Position numbers and translations under genes: made by a program | In this document: positions 18,044 through 26,547 of the stretch, in pieces | How the letters are laid out: each line of letters begins with the position of its first letter | Numbering within the stretch: position 1 is the stretch's first letter | Source of the DNA: Wolbachia endosymbiont of Ctenocephalides felis wCfeF | GTDB lineage: Bacteria; Pseudomonadota; Alphaproteobacteria; Rickettsiales; Anaplasmataceae | DNA length: 64,000 nt | Reading direction: 5' to 3' | Assembly (NCBI GenBank): GCA_028571325.1 | Contig: CP116767.1 | Location: forward strand, 1,207,150-1,271,149 | The notes under the pieces: model-generated | What the model saw: the letters and a program-made list of their open reading frames with translations, nothing else | Told to the model about the DNA's origin: nothing | The model's database searches: none

Positions 18044-18265
18044 ATGCAAAAACAAAAAATCCCAATCACAGTAATAATAACGATGGTAATACAGACCATA
18101 GCAACAATTTGGTGGCTCGCCAAGCTAGACTTACGTGTACACATCCATGATAAATTTATAGAAAAAAACCAAGGACTAATCGAAATAGTCTATCGACTTG
18201 AAGAGAGAGTGAAAAACCTCACTGAAGAAGTCAACGAACTTGAAGCTATTCACAAACACAAATAA
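18044..18265 (+). CDS. Small membrane protein with coiled coil, holin-like by position
   Basis: 73 residues from ATG 18044, preceded by AGGAAAAGC. A hydrophobic helix (ITVIITMVIQTIATIWW, about 7-23) is followed by a basic/polar heptad region (IEIVYRLEERVKNLTEEVNEL). The stop lies 8 bases before the patatin start. A single-span protein in front of a lipolytic enzyme at the end of the late operon fits a holin or spanin-like helper of lysis, but I recognise no named holin family. The 214-base gap before it (17830-18043) has no convincing gene. Confidence 0.6.
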   Translation: MQKQKIPITVIITMVIQTIATIWWLAKLDLRVHIHDKFIEKNQGLIEIVYRLEERVKNLTEEVNELEAIHKHK

Positions 18266-18273
18266 ATTTTACA

Positions 18274-19182
18274 GTGACAAAGTACATTTTATCTGTAGAT
18301 GGAGGTGGCATTAGAGGGATAATACCTGCCATTATTCTTGCAGAAATTGAATCTAGGACAAAAAAGCCAATTTCCCAGATTTTTGATTTAATGGCAGGAA
18401 CCTCAACCGGTGGAATTGTTGTAGCTGGATTATGTAAAAAAGATAAACCTCAATATTCTGCTAATGATTTAGTCGAGTTCTATCGGGAATATGGACCATA
18501 TATTTTCAAGTCTTCATTTTTTAGGCGATCAATATTATCTTGGTTTAACTGTGCACAATACCCATATAAAAATATTGAATTTGTATTGGACAAATATTTT
18601 GGTGATGATACTTTACAAAGCACCTTAAATAATGTACTGATTGCAAGTTACGATATTAACAATAATTGTCCATTTTTCTTCAAAAGCTGGAAAGAAGGTA
18701 ATATTAAGCTGAAAGATGCACTCAGAGCTGCAACGGCTGCACCTACTTATTTCATACCAAAACATCTAAAAATTGACCAGATAGAAAGAGTATTAGTGGA
18801 TGGTGGGGTTTTTGCCAATAATCCAGCTGCTTGTGCATATGCAAGTAGTAAAAGGTTATTTCCAAATGATGATATTGTACTGTTATCGATAGGTACTGGA
18901 AGAACAGATAGAAGCATAGCTAATTCAAGGAGATTTGGAAAAATAAGCTGGATAAAACCACTACTACATGTGATGTTTTCTTCAAGTTTAGATGCAGTAA
19001 ATTACCAACTTGATCAAGTTATAGCTGGTAAATATATACGTATACAATCGCAATTAAAAATAGCATCACCCGACATGGATAATATTACATCAAAAAATAT
19101 CAAATCTCTTCAGCAAGAGGCAAAGGCAATGATAGAGGACAATCAGAAAGTGATAGAGAAATTCTGTGATGTTTTATCTTGA
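18274..19182 (+). CDS. Patatin-like phospholipase
   Basis: A 302-residue patatin family serine hydrolase with a GTG start. The oxyanion motif DGGGIRG is at residues 9-15, the nucleophile elbow MAGTSTGG (GxSxG) near residue 46, and the catalytic Asp is in VDGGVFANNPAA near residue 175. It hydrolyses acyl chains from phospholipids. In WO genomes it lies after the tail cluster and has been suggested to help lysis or escape from host membranes. All catalytic residues are present. It is the last gene in the rightward phage operon, and the neighbouring regulators face it on the minus strand. Confidence 0.94.
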   Translation: MTKYILSVDGGGIRGIIPAIILAEIESRTKKPISQIFDLMAGTSTGGIVVAGLCKKDKPQYSANDLVEFYREYGPYIFKSSFFRRSILSWFNCAQYPYKNIEFVLDKYFGDDTLQSTLNNVLIASYDINNNCPFFFKSWKEGNIKLKDALRAATAAPTYFIPKHLKIDQIERVLVDGGVFANNPAACAYASSKRLFPNDDIVLLSIGTGRTDRSIANSRRFGKISWIKPLLHVMFSSSLDAVNYQLDQVIAGKYIRIQSQLKIASPDMDNITSKNIKSLQQEAKAMIEDNQKVIEKFCDVLS

Positions 19183-19285
19183 TACGTAGAAATGCCAAAA
19201 AAATTCTGCAGAGCTAAATAAGGGTTTAGAATAGATAATATATTAACCATTTTTACTTATATCCTAATATATTGTTTAACACAAT

Positions 19286-20197
19286 TCAATTTTCACACTC
19301 ATCAGCAGTTAGGCCACTTGCTCGCAAAATAACATCAGTAGAAACACCAGCCTTCACTAGATTTTTCGCAACCTTGATCCTTTCTGTTTTTTTAACTTTT
19401 TCCTTGCCACTTTTCATATTTTCAGATAGAGATTTGACTAATGATTCTTGTTCTCCGTACTCATCCATTAAACTCAATAGCTTTTTGCTTTCTCTTGTTT
19501 TAGGTAGCAGAACTTTAATATTCACTGATAATGCATCTGATATTTCATATAATTTATCAAATGTTATAGCAGTATACCCTCTTTCATAGTCGTGTATTTC
19601 CTTGAGTGTTAAACCAACTTTGTTTGCTAAATCTTTCTGAGTATACCTTTTTATCAATCTCCATTCTCTTATTCTTTGCCCTACTCTGTAGTATATAGAA
19701 TCAGTGCAGACTTCTTTCTCTGTATTATCATACTCGTAAATAGATAAGCCGGTTGCTTGGGAAATTATGTCAACTGAAACTCCTTCTTTTACTAGATTTT
19801 TTGCTATTTCCAACCTCGCCTCTTCTTGATTAATTTTTTCGCTAATATGAACAAACCTGACTAATGAAGGTACTATTTTGCCTAACTTTTGATTCTCGTA
19901 TATTTTTGTTAAATAGAATATTTCTTCGTCTTCATCTTTATACTCTCTTACTACTACTAGTTCAGGTAGCAGATCTATAGCACTAACCGATAGTTCTTTT
20001 GCTATCGTATATAATACTTCAACTGGAATAGCGCTATAGCCATTTTCATAATTGTTTACTTTTTGATATGCTACCCCGATTTTACTTGCTAGTTCTACTT
20101 GATTATACCCTTGCATTAACCTGCAATTTTCTACTCTTTGCCCTATTTTGTAGTTTATAAAACTAACGCCACTTACAGAAACAAACATATACCTCAA
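19286..20197 (-). CDS. Tandem-HTH XRE transcriptional regulator
   Basis: 303 residues made of two similar halves. Each has an XRE helix-turn-helix (first: GQRVENCRLMQGYNQVELAS; second: GQRIREWRLIKRYTQKDLAN), a connecting acidic helix, and a closing motif of the form AKNLVK-GVS-D-I---GLS (first EYD, second GLTADECEN). Such tandem regulators are typical of the WO eukaryotic association module and probably bind operators controlling phage or cif genes. It is transcribed convergently with the patatin gene. The true start may be a few codons into the frame. Confidence 0.9.
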   Translation of the reverse strand: MRYMFVSVSGVSFINYKIGQRVENCRLMQGYNQVELASKIGVAYQKVNNYENGYSAIPVEVLYTIAKELSVSAIDLLPELVVVREYKDEDEEIFYLTKIYENQKLGKIVPSLVRFVHISEKINQEEARLEIAKNLVKEGVSVDIISQATGLSIYEYDNTEKEVCTDSIYYRVGQRIREWRLIKRYTQKDLANKVGLTLKEIHDYERGYTAITFDKLYEISDALSVNIKVLLPKTRESKKLLSLMDEYGEQESLVKSLSENMKSGKEKVKKTERIKVAKNLVKAGVSTDVILRASGLTADECEN

Positions 20198-20213
20198 TTA
20201 AAAAAATAAACTT

Positions 20214-21119
20214 TTATGCAAATTGGTCAGCGGATAAACCAACTATTTGCAAAATAATATCAATAGAAATTCCCCCTTTTACTAAATCCTTTGCAACTTT
20301 GATCCTTTCCGCTTTCCTCACTTTTTCTTCGCAAATATGCATCCCTTTAAACAAAGATTTTATTAATGCATTACGTAGTTCTTGGCTCTCAATTTCTTTA
20401 TATTCTTTAATCAAATCAGGTAGCTCATTTTCTACTTTACTACCTTCATCTATTAGTAGATCTGTAATATTAATCGATAACGCCTCTGCCATTTCATATA
20501 ATTTATCAAGTGGAACAGCAGTCCTTCCTTGTTCATAGTTGCTTATTTCGTGACGGGTTGTACTCATTTTCTCTGCTAAATCCTTTTGAGTATATTCCCG
20601 CACTAGTCTCCATTCTTTTATCTTTTTTTCTATTTGGCAGTATATAGAACCAACTTTTTCTTCAACACATTCATCAGCAGAGAGGCCAATTGCTTGTGAA
20701 ACAATATCAACAGAAATTCCTGCTTTAACCAGACCCTTTGCAATTTTTATTTTTTCCGATTTTCTACTACTTTTTTCACTGACTTGAACAAATTTGGTTA
20801 GCAAACAAAACATTCTACGTAACTCCTGATCGTTAATCTTTTTATATTCTCTTACTAGATTTAATATTTCTTCTTCATCTTCAAGACAGCTTTTTGATAC
20901 AGGAATAAGATCCGTAATACTGATTGATAGTGCCTCAGTTATAGCATACAACCTTTCAATTGAAATTCTACGGTTCCCTTTCTCATATTGCAGTATTACC
21001 CAGTACTTTACACCAATTTTCTCAGCTAAATCCTTCTGAGTGTACCCTCGCTCTAACCTCCAACTTTTCAATTTTTGCCCTACTTCATAGTCTAGATTTT
21101 TTTCCACGCAAAAAACCAT
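20214..21119 (-). CDS. Tandem-HTH XRE transcriptional regulator
   Basis: A 301-residue paralogue of the gene at 19286-20197, 16 bases upstream of it in the same direction. HTH 1 is GQKLKSWRLERGYTQKDLAE near residue 14; HTH 2 is IKEWRLVREYTQKDLAEKMS near residue 175. Each half ends with the motif IAKGLVKAGISVDIVSQAIG or VAKDLVKGGISIDIILQIVG followed by LSAD. It is closest to the broken copy at 26548-27442 and serves as the intact reference for it. It is likely autoregulated with its neighbour. Confidence 0.9.
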   Translation of the reverse strand: MVFCVEKNLDYEVGQKLKSWRLERGYTQKDLAEKIGVKYWVILQYEKGNRRISIERLYAITEALSISITDLIPVSKSCLEDEEEILNLVREYKKINDQELRRMFCLLTKFVQVSEKSSRKSEKIKIAKGLVKAGISVDIVSQAIGLSADECVEEKVGSIYCQIEKKIKEWRLVREYTQKDLAEKMSTTRHEISNYEQGRTAVPLDKLYEMAEALSINITDLLIDEGSKVENELPDLIKEYKEIESQELRNALIKSLFKGMHICEEKVRKAERIKVAKDLVKGGISIDIILQIVGLSADQFA

Positions 21120-21384
21120 ATATATAATATTTTCTACTATAGCTCAAAGGCTCCAGTAAACTCTGGAACCTTAAAATAAATGAATTAAAGTTCCCTAAAG
21201 GTTTCTTTACTACCTCCACATACCCTATTTACCCATGAAGACAATACTTCATCATTGCTAATCTCTTTTATAGCATACTTTTCATTCCATATGCCACATC
21301 TAGTGAAATTACCTTTCTCTACTGCTTCTTGAAGTTTCACTCCGTTATCTAAGTGAGGAAAGTCACCTCTCCCCACTCGACTTC

Positions 21385-21420
21385 AAAACCGGACTTGATA
21401 GTTTCCCATCATCCGGCTTC
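21385..21420 (-). ncRNA. Group II intron domain V
   Basis: On the minus strand, AAGCCGGATGATGGGAAACT pairs with ATCAAGTCCGGTTTT to give the 34-nt domain V hairpin with the AGC triad, GAAA tetraloop and bulge. It is the catalytic core of the intron. A second hairpin that fits domain VI follows at about 21348-21383 and carries the likely branch-point region. Confidence 0.8.
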
Positions 21421-22344
21421 TCTCTAATTTGGTGCTTGTCATTCATACTCCTGTGTAAATCATCATGACAATGTCCATGTAACAAGGTTAAATTTTTGTT
21501 CATATTATTACGTCTGTTTCGGTCTATATGATGTATCTCTAAGATGTCATCATTTTTAAACCAAAGCTGACAATGACTACATTTACCTTGCTGTAACTTC
21601 AATAATTTTATTACTCTTAGTGGTTTTTCTGGTATTTTCCTTAGACGATTACCCCAATAAACCCAATCACCATCATATGGGGACTTGGTTCCTTTTACTT
21701 TGACATGCCTTTTAATAGCATGATCTCCGTGTTTAATAAGAAGTATTTTGTTATTCTTCATAAATCGCCAATTATCGTTTTTATACTTTTTAAAGTATTT
21801 ATCTTTAATCCAGTATTTTCCTTTCGTTGGGTGTCTATAAACTGCCCATTTCCAGAGTTTTCTAAACATTATATTATCCGTATACTTAAAGGTTTTTTTT
21901 GAAACCACTGAAGAGTAATATTGACACCACCCTCTGGTGATTGGGTTGAGCTCTTTTATTATTGCTTCTTGTGGTGCTCCACGTAGTCCTCTAAGTTTAT
22001 GTTTGATATTAAATGCATGCTGTTTTATAGATTCTCGACTTGGTTTGATTAATAATTTATAACCTTTCTTATTATTTTTCGTAGGGTAATGCCTTATTGA
22101 GAAACCAAGAAAATTAAATCCTGGCTTTTCCCCCTTTAGAGTGTGAGAAATTCTTGTCTTTGAAGGTTTTAATTCTAATCCGATGGTTTTTAACCACTCT
22201 TTAACTAGAATCTTTGCCTTAAGAATAATTTCCTCACTCTCATGTATGATAATAAAGTCATCACCATAGAGAGCTACACTTATAGATCCTTGTGCATCTC
22301 TATATGATCCCCTACCATATTTCTTTTTCCAAAATTGAAAAAGT

Positions 22345-24057
22345 TCACTTGTTAATGCTTGCTTGATATTTTGTTCTAGTCCATATAATGCTATACATGC
22401 AAGTAATGGTGATTATACCCCGCCAACAATGTTGCAAATTTTTCTTTTCTTCTCCACTATGTCCAGAAGAGTTTGGTAGCTCTTTTACACGAAATACCAC
22501 ATTTACGTCCTCAAGGTTAATTTCAATTCTCTTGACTAAAGTTCTGATAATATCACGTTTAGTTAGCCAGTCTGCGTTATCAAGGTTTGATCTAATATTG
22601 GAAGAAAAGTCTTCTAAATTGGTTACAACCAAAGCTAATTCCTGTTTTAATTTCTTTTGATCGAATATCCTTTTCTTCTCCTCTTCAATTGTTTTTAAGC
22701 TTTGTTTCATTGCTTTAATTCGTGGTTCAAATTCTTCTTGATTAATATATTCTTGAGCATAACTATCAATAAGTCTAGCAATACCACGTTTTAATTTCTT
22801 TTCTTGCTTCTCTAGTAAATCGCTTTTTTGATCCCATGATGATTTTTTAAGCTCTGAAAGTCTACGCCTGTATTCTTCTAAAACCCTATTTGGATTTTTC
22901 AATAAATGCTTAACCTCTTCCCACACGGCTGTTTCTAATGCATCTGTACGAATGTGTTTATTATCACAAATTTTATTACCACCAAAACGGTAAGAATCTC
23001 TACCAATACAACGATAATAAGCATAATGATCAATTTTTTCTCCTCGCTTATTTCTTACAGGACTTCCGTAATATGCATAACGACAACGCTTACATACGAT
23101 TAAACCTTGTAGTAAATGTTTTGCTCCTCTTTCTCTTGTCCTTGCTATTTTTCTATTCTCAGCTAATTGTTCTTGAACTATATCAAATACATCTTCGTCC
23201 ACTATATTTGGCACTTTAACATAAATCCAATTTGCTTTTTCAACAGAATAGGTAGAGTAATTATCTTTCGGTTGTTCACAAGAATGTTTCTGTGGTCTGA
23301 TATGTTGTAACTTTACACCTACTTTTGTTTTACCAAAAGCCGCTTGTCCTTTGTAAGCAGGATTTTTTAACATACCCCAAATCACACTTCTATCCCAGCA
23401 CTTTTTTCCTGTTCGTGTTATAATAGACATAGTGTTTAGCCGACGACACACTTCCCCAATACTTGTCCTTTCTCTTCCTACCCACAAAAATACTTTCCTA
23501 ACAACATTAGCTTCTTCTTCGTTTATTTCAAATAAAGCTTGTCCTCCTCCCATATATTTATCTATATAACGATAACCATAAGGAGCTCCTCCCATTACGC
23601 TTACACAACCTTTATTAGCTGCGTAAATCTTTCCGCGACGACTTCGTTCCATAATTTTCGCTCGTTCATATTCTGCTATCATACCTTGCATTTGTAACAG
23701 TAACTGAGATTCTGGATTATCGTTAATCTCATAATTTAAGAAAACCGTTTCTGCTCCTGCTTTCTCAAATTCTTCAAGTAATACCATTTGATATGCATAT
23801 TTCCTAGATAAGCGATCAGGTGAATGAATGTAAATCCTATCAATTTTACCTTCTGTTACTTTATCACGTAATTTTTCTAGATCAGGACGGACTAAATTAG
23901 ATCCACTGTAGCCATTATCAATAAATTTATACTCACTTAATAATTTGTACCCATCCGTACTAATTTGCTTCTCTAAAGCTGCAACTTGACTTGCTATTGT
24001 ATTTTCTTGTGCTTGTTTCCCTGAAGAAACTCTTGCATATAAACTCACTGTTACCAT
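22345..24057 (-). CDS. Large serine recombinase (phage WO integrase type)
   Basis: 570 residues from ATG 24057, which has a strong AAGGAGG site 7 bases upstream; the longer frame from 24078 is less likely. The resolvase domain carries the catalytic Ser in LYARVSSGKQ and conserved arginines in YIHSPDRLSRKYAY and ERSRRGKIYAA. The recombinase domain spans about 160-290 (YRYIDKYMGGGQ, NPAYKGQAAFGKT). A zinc ribbon (CKRCRYAYYG near 330, then CDNKH) and a C-terminal coiled coil follow. It catalyses site-specific integration and excision. The last 20 or so codons read through the element's inverted repeat into intron sequence. Confidence 0.92.
   Translation of the reverse strand: MVTVSLYARVSSGKQAQENTIASQVAALEKQISTDGYKLLSEYKFIDNGYSGSNLVRPDLEKLRDKVTEGKIDRIYIHSPDRLSRKYAYQMVLLEEFEKAGAETVFLNYEINDNPESQLLLQMQGMIAEYERAKIMERSRRGKIYAANKGCVSVMGGAPYGYRYIDKYMGGGQALFEINEEEANVVRKVFLWVGRERTSIGEVCRRLNTMSIITRTGKKCWDRSVIWGMLKNPAYKGQAAFGKTKVGVKLQHIRPQKHSCEQPKDNYSTYSVEKANWIYVKVPNIVDEDVFDIVQEQLAENRKIARTRERGAKHLLQGLIVCKRCRYAYYGSPVRNKRGEKIDHYAYYRCIGRDSYRFGGNKICDNKHIRTDALETAVWEEVKHLLKNPNRVLEEYRRRLSELKKSSWDQKSDLLEKQEKKLKRGIARLIDSYAQEYINQEEFEPRIKAMKQSLKTIEEEKKRIFDQKKLKQELALVVTNLEDFSSNIRSNLDNADWLTKRDIIRTLVKRIEINLEDVNVVFRVKELPNSSGHSGEEKKNLQHCWRGIITITCMYSIIWTRTKYQASINK
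22417..22438. repeat. Inverted end of the recombinase element (3' side of gene)
   Basis: A 22-bp sequence beginning ACCCCGCCAACAATG, exactly complementary to 24349-24370. It lies inside the last codons of the recombinase frame. It is probably one attP half-site. Confidence 0.75.
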
Positions 24058-24211
24058 TTGATCCTCCTTGAATCCCATTCTTATGTTTTAAATTTTTTTG
24101 GCTTACTTGCTTTGACACGGCTTTTTCATAAGCATCTAACAAATACTTTTCTGCCAACCGGTTAGTTTCATAGCTACAGCTAATCCGTATAGCTAATCTC
24201 TTATTCCCCAT
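23960..24211 (-). CDS. Possible small protein upstream of the recombinase
   Basis: A frame starting at ATG 24211 with an AAGGAAAGG site reads MGNKRLAIRISCSYETNRLA, then a basic helical stretch. It overlaps the recombinase start by about 100 bases in another frame; the overlapping tail is Ser-rich and looks non-coding. If real, the product is a short basic helper, perhaps a recombination directionality factor. I do not recognise it. Confidence 0.35.
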   Translation of the reverse strand: MGNKRLAIRISCSYETNRLAEKYLLDAYEKAVSKQVSQKNLKHKNGIQGGSNGNSEFICKSFFRETSTRKYNSKSSCSFREAN

Positions 24212-24348
24212 GACCTTTCCTTGAAATAATATGTTCATATCATTCATTGAAACTGATGGTTAATTGATTGTTGGCACTATAAATAAATGGCACTCTTGTT
24301 TTTGGACATAGAAGTTTTCGAGAAATGCTTTTCTCTAATTTTACGTTT

Positions 24349-24370
24349 TTTGCAACATTGTTGGCGGGGT
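24349..24370. repeat. Inverted end of the recombinase element (5' side of gene)
   Basis: The 22-bp complement of 22417-22438. The 5' half of the intron RT frame stops being RT-like exactly here, which fixes the junction. Confidence 0.75.
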
Positions 24371-25721
24371 AATTGTCCCTCCTTGAATTGTACCACATTT
24401 AGTGGGTTCAAACTTTCTATCTTCCATAACTCCTGCTCTCAGCCATCCTTTTATTATTTTCTTCAAAGTTGGTGTGGTATTGAGTTTTTCTAGCAGTGCA
24501 TTATGATCAATGCTATCAAAGCAATTAGAAATATCAGCATCAAGTATGTATGCCGTTTTCCTTCCAAGTGCGATGAATATGGCTTCTATCGCATCCTGAC
24601 ATGATCTACCAGGTCTAAAACCATAAGTGTTTGGTTCAAATTTTGCCTCCCATTCTGGTTCTATTACCATCTTAACAAGTGTTTGCTTTGCTCGATCTGC
24701 TATTGTGGGTATCCCAAGTGGACGTTGCTCCAGCGGTTTGCTAGGTTTTGGAATCCAGACTCGTTTTGATGGTTTTGCTTTTTCTCTAATATCTAAAGAA
24801 TGTGCTAGTTGCAGCCTTTCTTTTTGATTGAGATTAGCTTTTCCGTCAATACCTGCAGTCTTTTTTCCCCTATTGTCTTGGGTTACTTTTCTGACAGCAA
24901 GCATTATTGCACTTGTTGATTTTAGTAATAACCTTTGAAGATTGTGCATCTTTTTGATATTGTTACATTTTGAAGCTCGGTAAATTCGCTTTTGTAGCTT
25001 AAACGAAGATTTCTCTAGCTTGCGCCAGGGGGTTTCGTTCCATTCATACCTAACATTTTGTTGGTTCATAACATATTAACTACTACTTACAACTTTACCT
25101 TCCAAACTATAGTGTCCACGTCAGCATATCCTAAGTATTACCTTAGGCATTGGCTTTTTGGACAATCCTTTCACATAGAAGTTTGCGGTTAGCTACCTGC
25201 TCATTACACTAAAAGTGATAATAAGAACTTTTATGTGATTACCCCGTTCCATAAAACCGTCTCATGTTAGACTTAGGTTCCTACTTTTTGCCAGGAGACA
25301 GGAAACATCTTGATCAAACATAAAAACTTTGATCATCCTATATTTCTCCATACCTTTTGGTTAATGCGTTTCAACCTTGTTTCGCATATTATGGGTTATG
25401 ACAATTCAGACATAGGTTTCTTTCGTAACCATATCTAACTCTTCTTGGAAGGATTTACCATAAGGTTTAGTATTACTCCCTTTTTATCCATGCTTGCACC
25501 ATGTGAAGTTGCCAATTTCACAAAATGTGGATAACGATTTCAGCCAGATGTTATGGCGGATGGGATTGAACCATCACGATTTCATGACTTTCGGATCGCG
25601 CTTTTATTACCCATATTATCCTCACTATTAAAAATACTTTTTAAGCGTACAATAAACTTTATTATTATACATTCTATTACTCATTATAAATTATAGTGAG
25701 TAGATTTGCAAATACTTTCTA

Positions 25722-26378
25722 CTATAACAATCCGTTTTCTCGAAAGCTGAAATAGCCTCCACTTGTGATGATAATATGATCAAATAATCTAACGCTTACA
25801 GTACTACATGCTGCTGCTAAGCTCTTCGTTACTTCTTGATCTTCTTCTGATGGTTCTAAGTGTCCCCCAGGATGGTTGTGTGACATTATTACTAGTGTTG
25901 CATTCTTTATTAATGCTTTTCTTATAATTTCCTTTATGTATACTGGTGCTTTTTCCATTTCACCAATATAGGATTCTTCTCCAATTAGTTGGCGCCTCTT
26001 ATTCAAGTACAGTATTTTTACACATTCCCTTTCTGAGTGGCCTATACTTACGTTTAAGTACTCTACTAGCCCTTGTAAGTCCATTATTGGCTCACTTTTG
26101 AGCTTTTCTCTCAGTACCCTTTCTAGTGTTTCCTTAACACACATAATCATTGCTACTGCAGAATCAGTTACTCCTTCTATAACTTTCAGGTCATCCATTT
26201 CTCTACCTAAAATCCTTCCTACTCCTGCATAAGTATTCACCAGATTTTTAGCAATTTCTTGAGCTTGTGGCCTTTCATGCACTGCACTTAGAAACGTTTC
26301 CATTATTTCACGATCAAGTAGTGCTTTGCCTTTGCTTTCTAATATTCTGAACTCTATTTCCTCTTTACTTTTATTCAT
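25722..26378 (-). CDS. radC: RadC / JAB-domain protein (DUF2466)
   Basis: A 218-residue member of the RadC-like family. The C-terminal JAB/MPN domain carries the metal-binding signature VIMSHNHPGGHLEPSEED (HxH...D) near residue 163, with a preceding conserved segment KILYLNKRRQLIGEESY. The N-terminal half has an HhH-like region. The biochemical role of RadC is unsettled. In WO prophages it accompanies HTH regulators near cif loci, and here too it sits between HTH genes. It is complete and in the minus-strand direction of its neighbours. The 340-base stretch upstream of the gene toward the intron includes no other frame. Confidence 0.9.
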   Translation of the reverse strand: MNKSKEEIEFRILESKGKALLDREIMETFLSAVHERPQAQEIAKNLVNTYAGVGRILGREMDDLKVIEGVTDSAVAMIMCVKETLERVLREKLKSEPIMDLQGLVEYLNVSIGHSERECVKILYLNKRRQLIGEESYIGEMEKAPVYIKEIIRKALIKNATLVIMSHNHPGGHLEPSEEDQEVTKSLAAACSTVSVRLFDHIIITSGGYFSFRENGLL

Positions 26379-26547
26379 ATAATTTACCCTTCACTAACAA
26401 CAAACTTTTTTTAGATATTTACTGCTGTTTTTTATCAGCATTGGCATAGAGCCATAGCTTTCGAGTGAAGTCAAATCAATTTTTCAATCTTTTTTACTTA
26501 TTTTTTCATCAAAAAGTAAAGATGTTAATAGATACTGATTTTTTTAC

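Larger units (their letters stand above)
22413..24370 (-). mobile_element. Compact serine-recombinase element with 22-bp inverted ends
   Basis: A 1.96-kb insert inside the group II intron RT gene. Its ends are perfect 22-bp inverted repeats (22417-22438, beginning ACCCCGCCAACAATG, and 24349-24370). It carries a large serine recombinase and a small upstream frame, and nothing else. Joining the two ends gives a near-perfect palindrome centred on TA, the form expected of a serine integrase attP. I could not find a clear target duplication. Confidence 0.7.
21363..25069 (-). pseudogene. ltrA: Group II intron reverse transcriptase/maturase (LtrA-like), split by insertion
   Basis: The 5' part (24371-25069) encodes the N-terminal RT domains (GIDGKANLNQ, IPKPSKPLEQRPLGIPT, YGFRPGRSCQDA, DADISNCFDSID) as far as GTIQGGTI. 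The 3' part (22412 down to 21363), open throughout by my translation, resumes SPLLACIALYGLEQNI, has the catalytic YGDD motif, a maturase X domain (NPITRGWCQYYSSV), and an HNH endonuclease (CSHCQLWF, LEIHHIDRNRRNN, LLHGHCHDDLH). No other lesion is visible, so the recombinase insertion appears to be the only break. The C-terminal 20 codons overlap domain V. Confidence 0.85.
21347..25601 (-). mobile_element. Group II intron with HNH-type maturase, interrupted by a recombinase element
   Basis: The 5' end begins GCGCGATCCGAAAGTC (close to the GUGYG consensus) at about 25601. About 530 bases of intron RNA domains precede the reverse transcriptase at 25069. Domain V is recognisable at 21385-21420 and a domain VI hairpin at about 21348-21383, after which the exon sequence resumes. 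Of the 4.25 kb, 1.96 kb (22413-24370) is an inserted serine-recombinase element. The stretch 25070-25600 contains no gene; it is intron RNA. Confidence 0.8.
21185..25614 (-). pseudogene. Small EAM reading frame split by a group II intron
   Basis: Upstream of the intron is a short exon with a GTGAGGA ribosome site, ATG at 25614 and the codons MGNK. Downstream of it the frame resumes as NGVKLQEAVEKGNFTRCGIW and runs to a stop at 21185. Joined with a one-base uncertainty at the splice point, the two give an uninterrupted 57-residue protein ending KETFREL. I do not recognise the family. It lies between an HTH regulator and RadC. If the intron still splices the gene could be functional, but the intron's maturase is itself disrupted. 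Confidence 0.5.

Noticed and set aside
17959..18150. Short frame upstream of the small membrane protein
   Set aside because: Asn/His-rich tail, overlaps the better frame at 18044 that has a ribosome site and a clear membrane helix.
25545..25600. tRNA-like T arm (GATGG TTCAATC CCATC on the minus strand)
   Set aside because: No matching D or anticodon arms, and it lies in the 5' domain of the group II intron.
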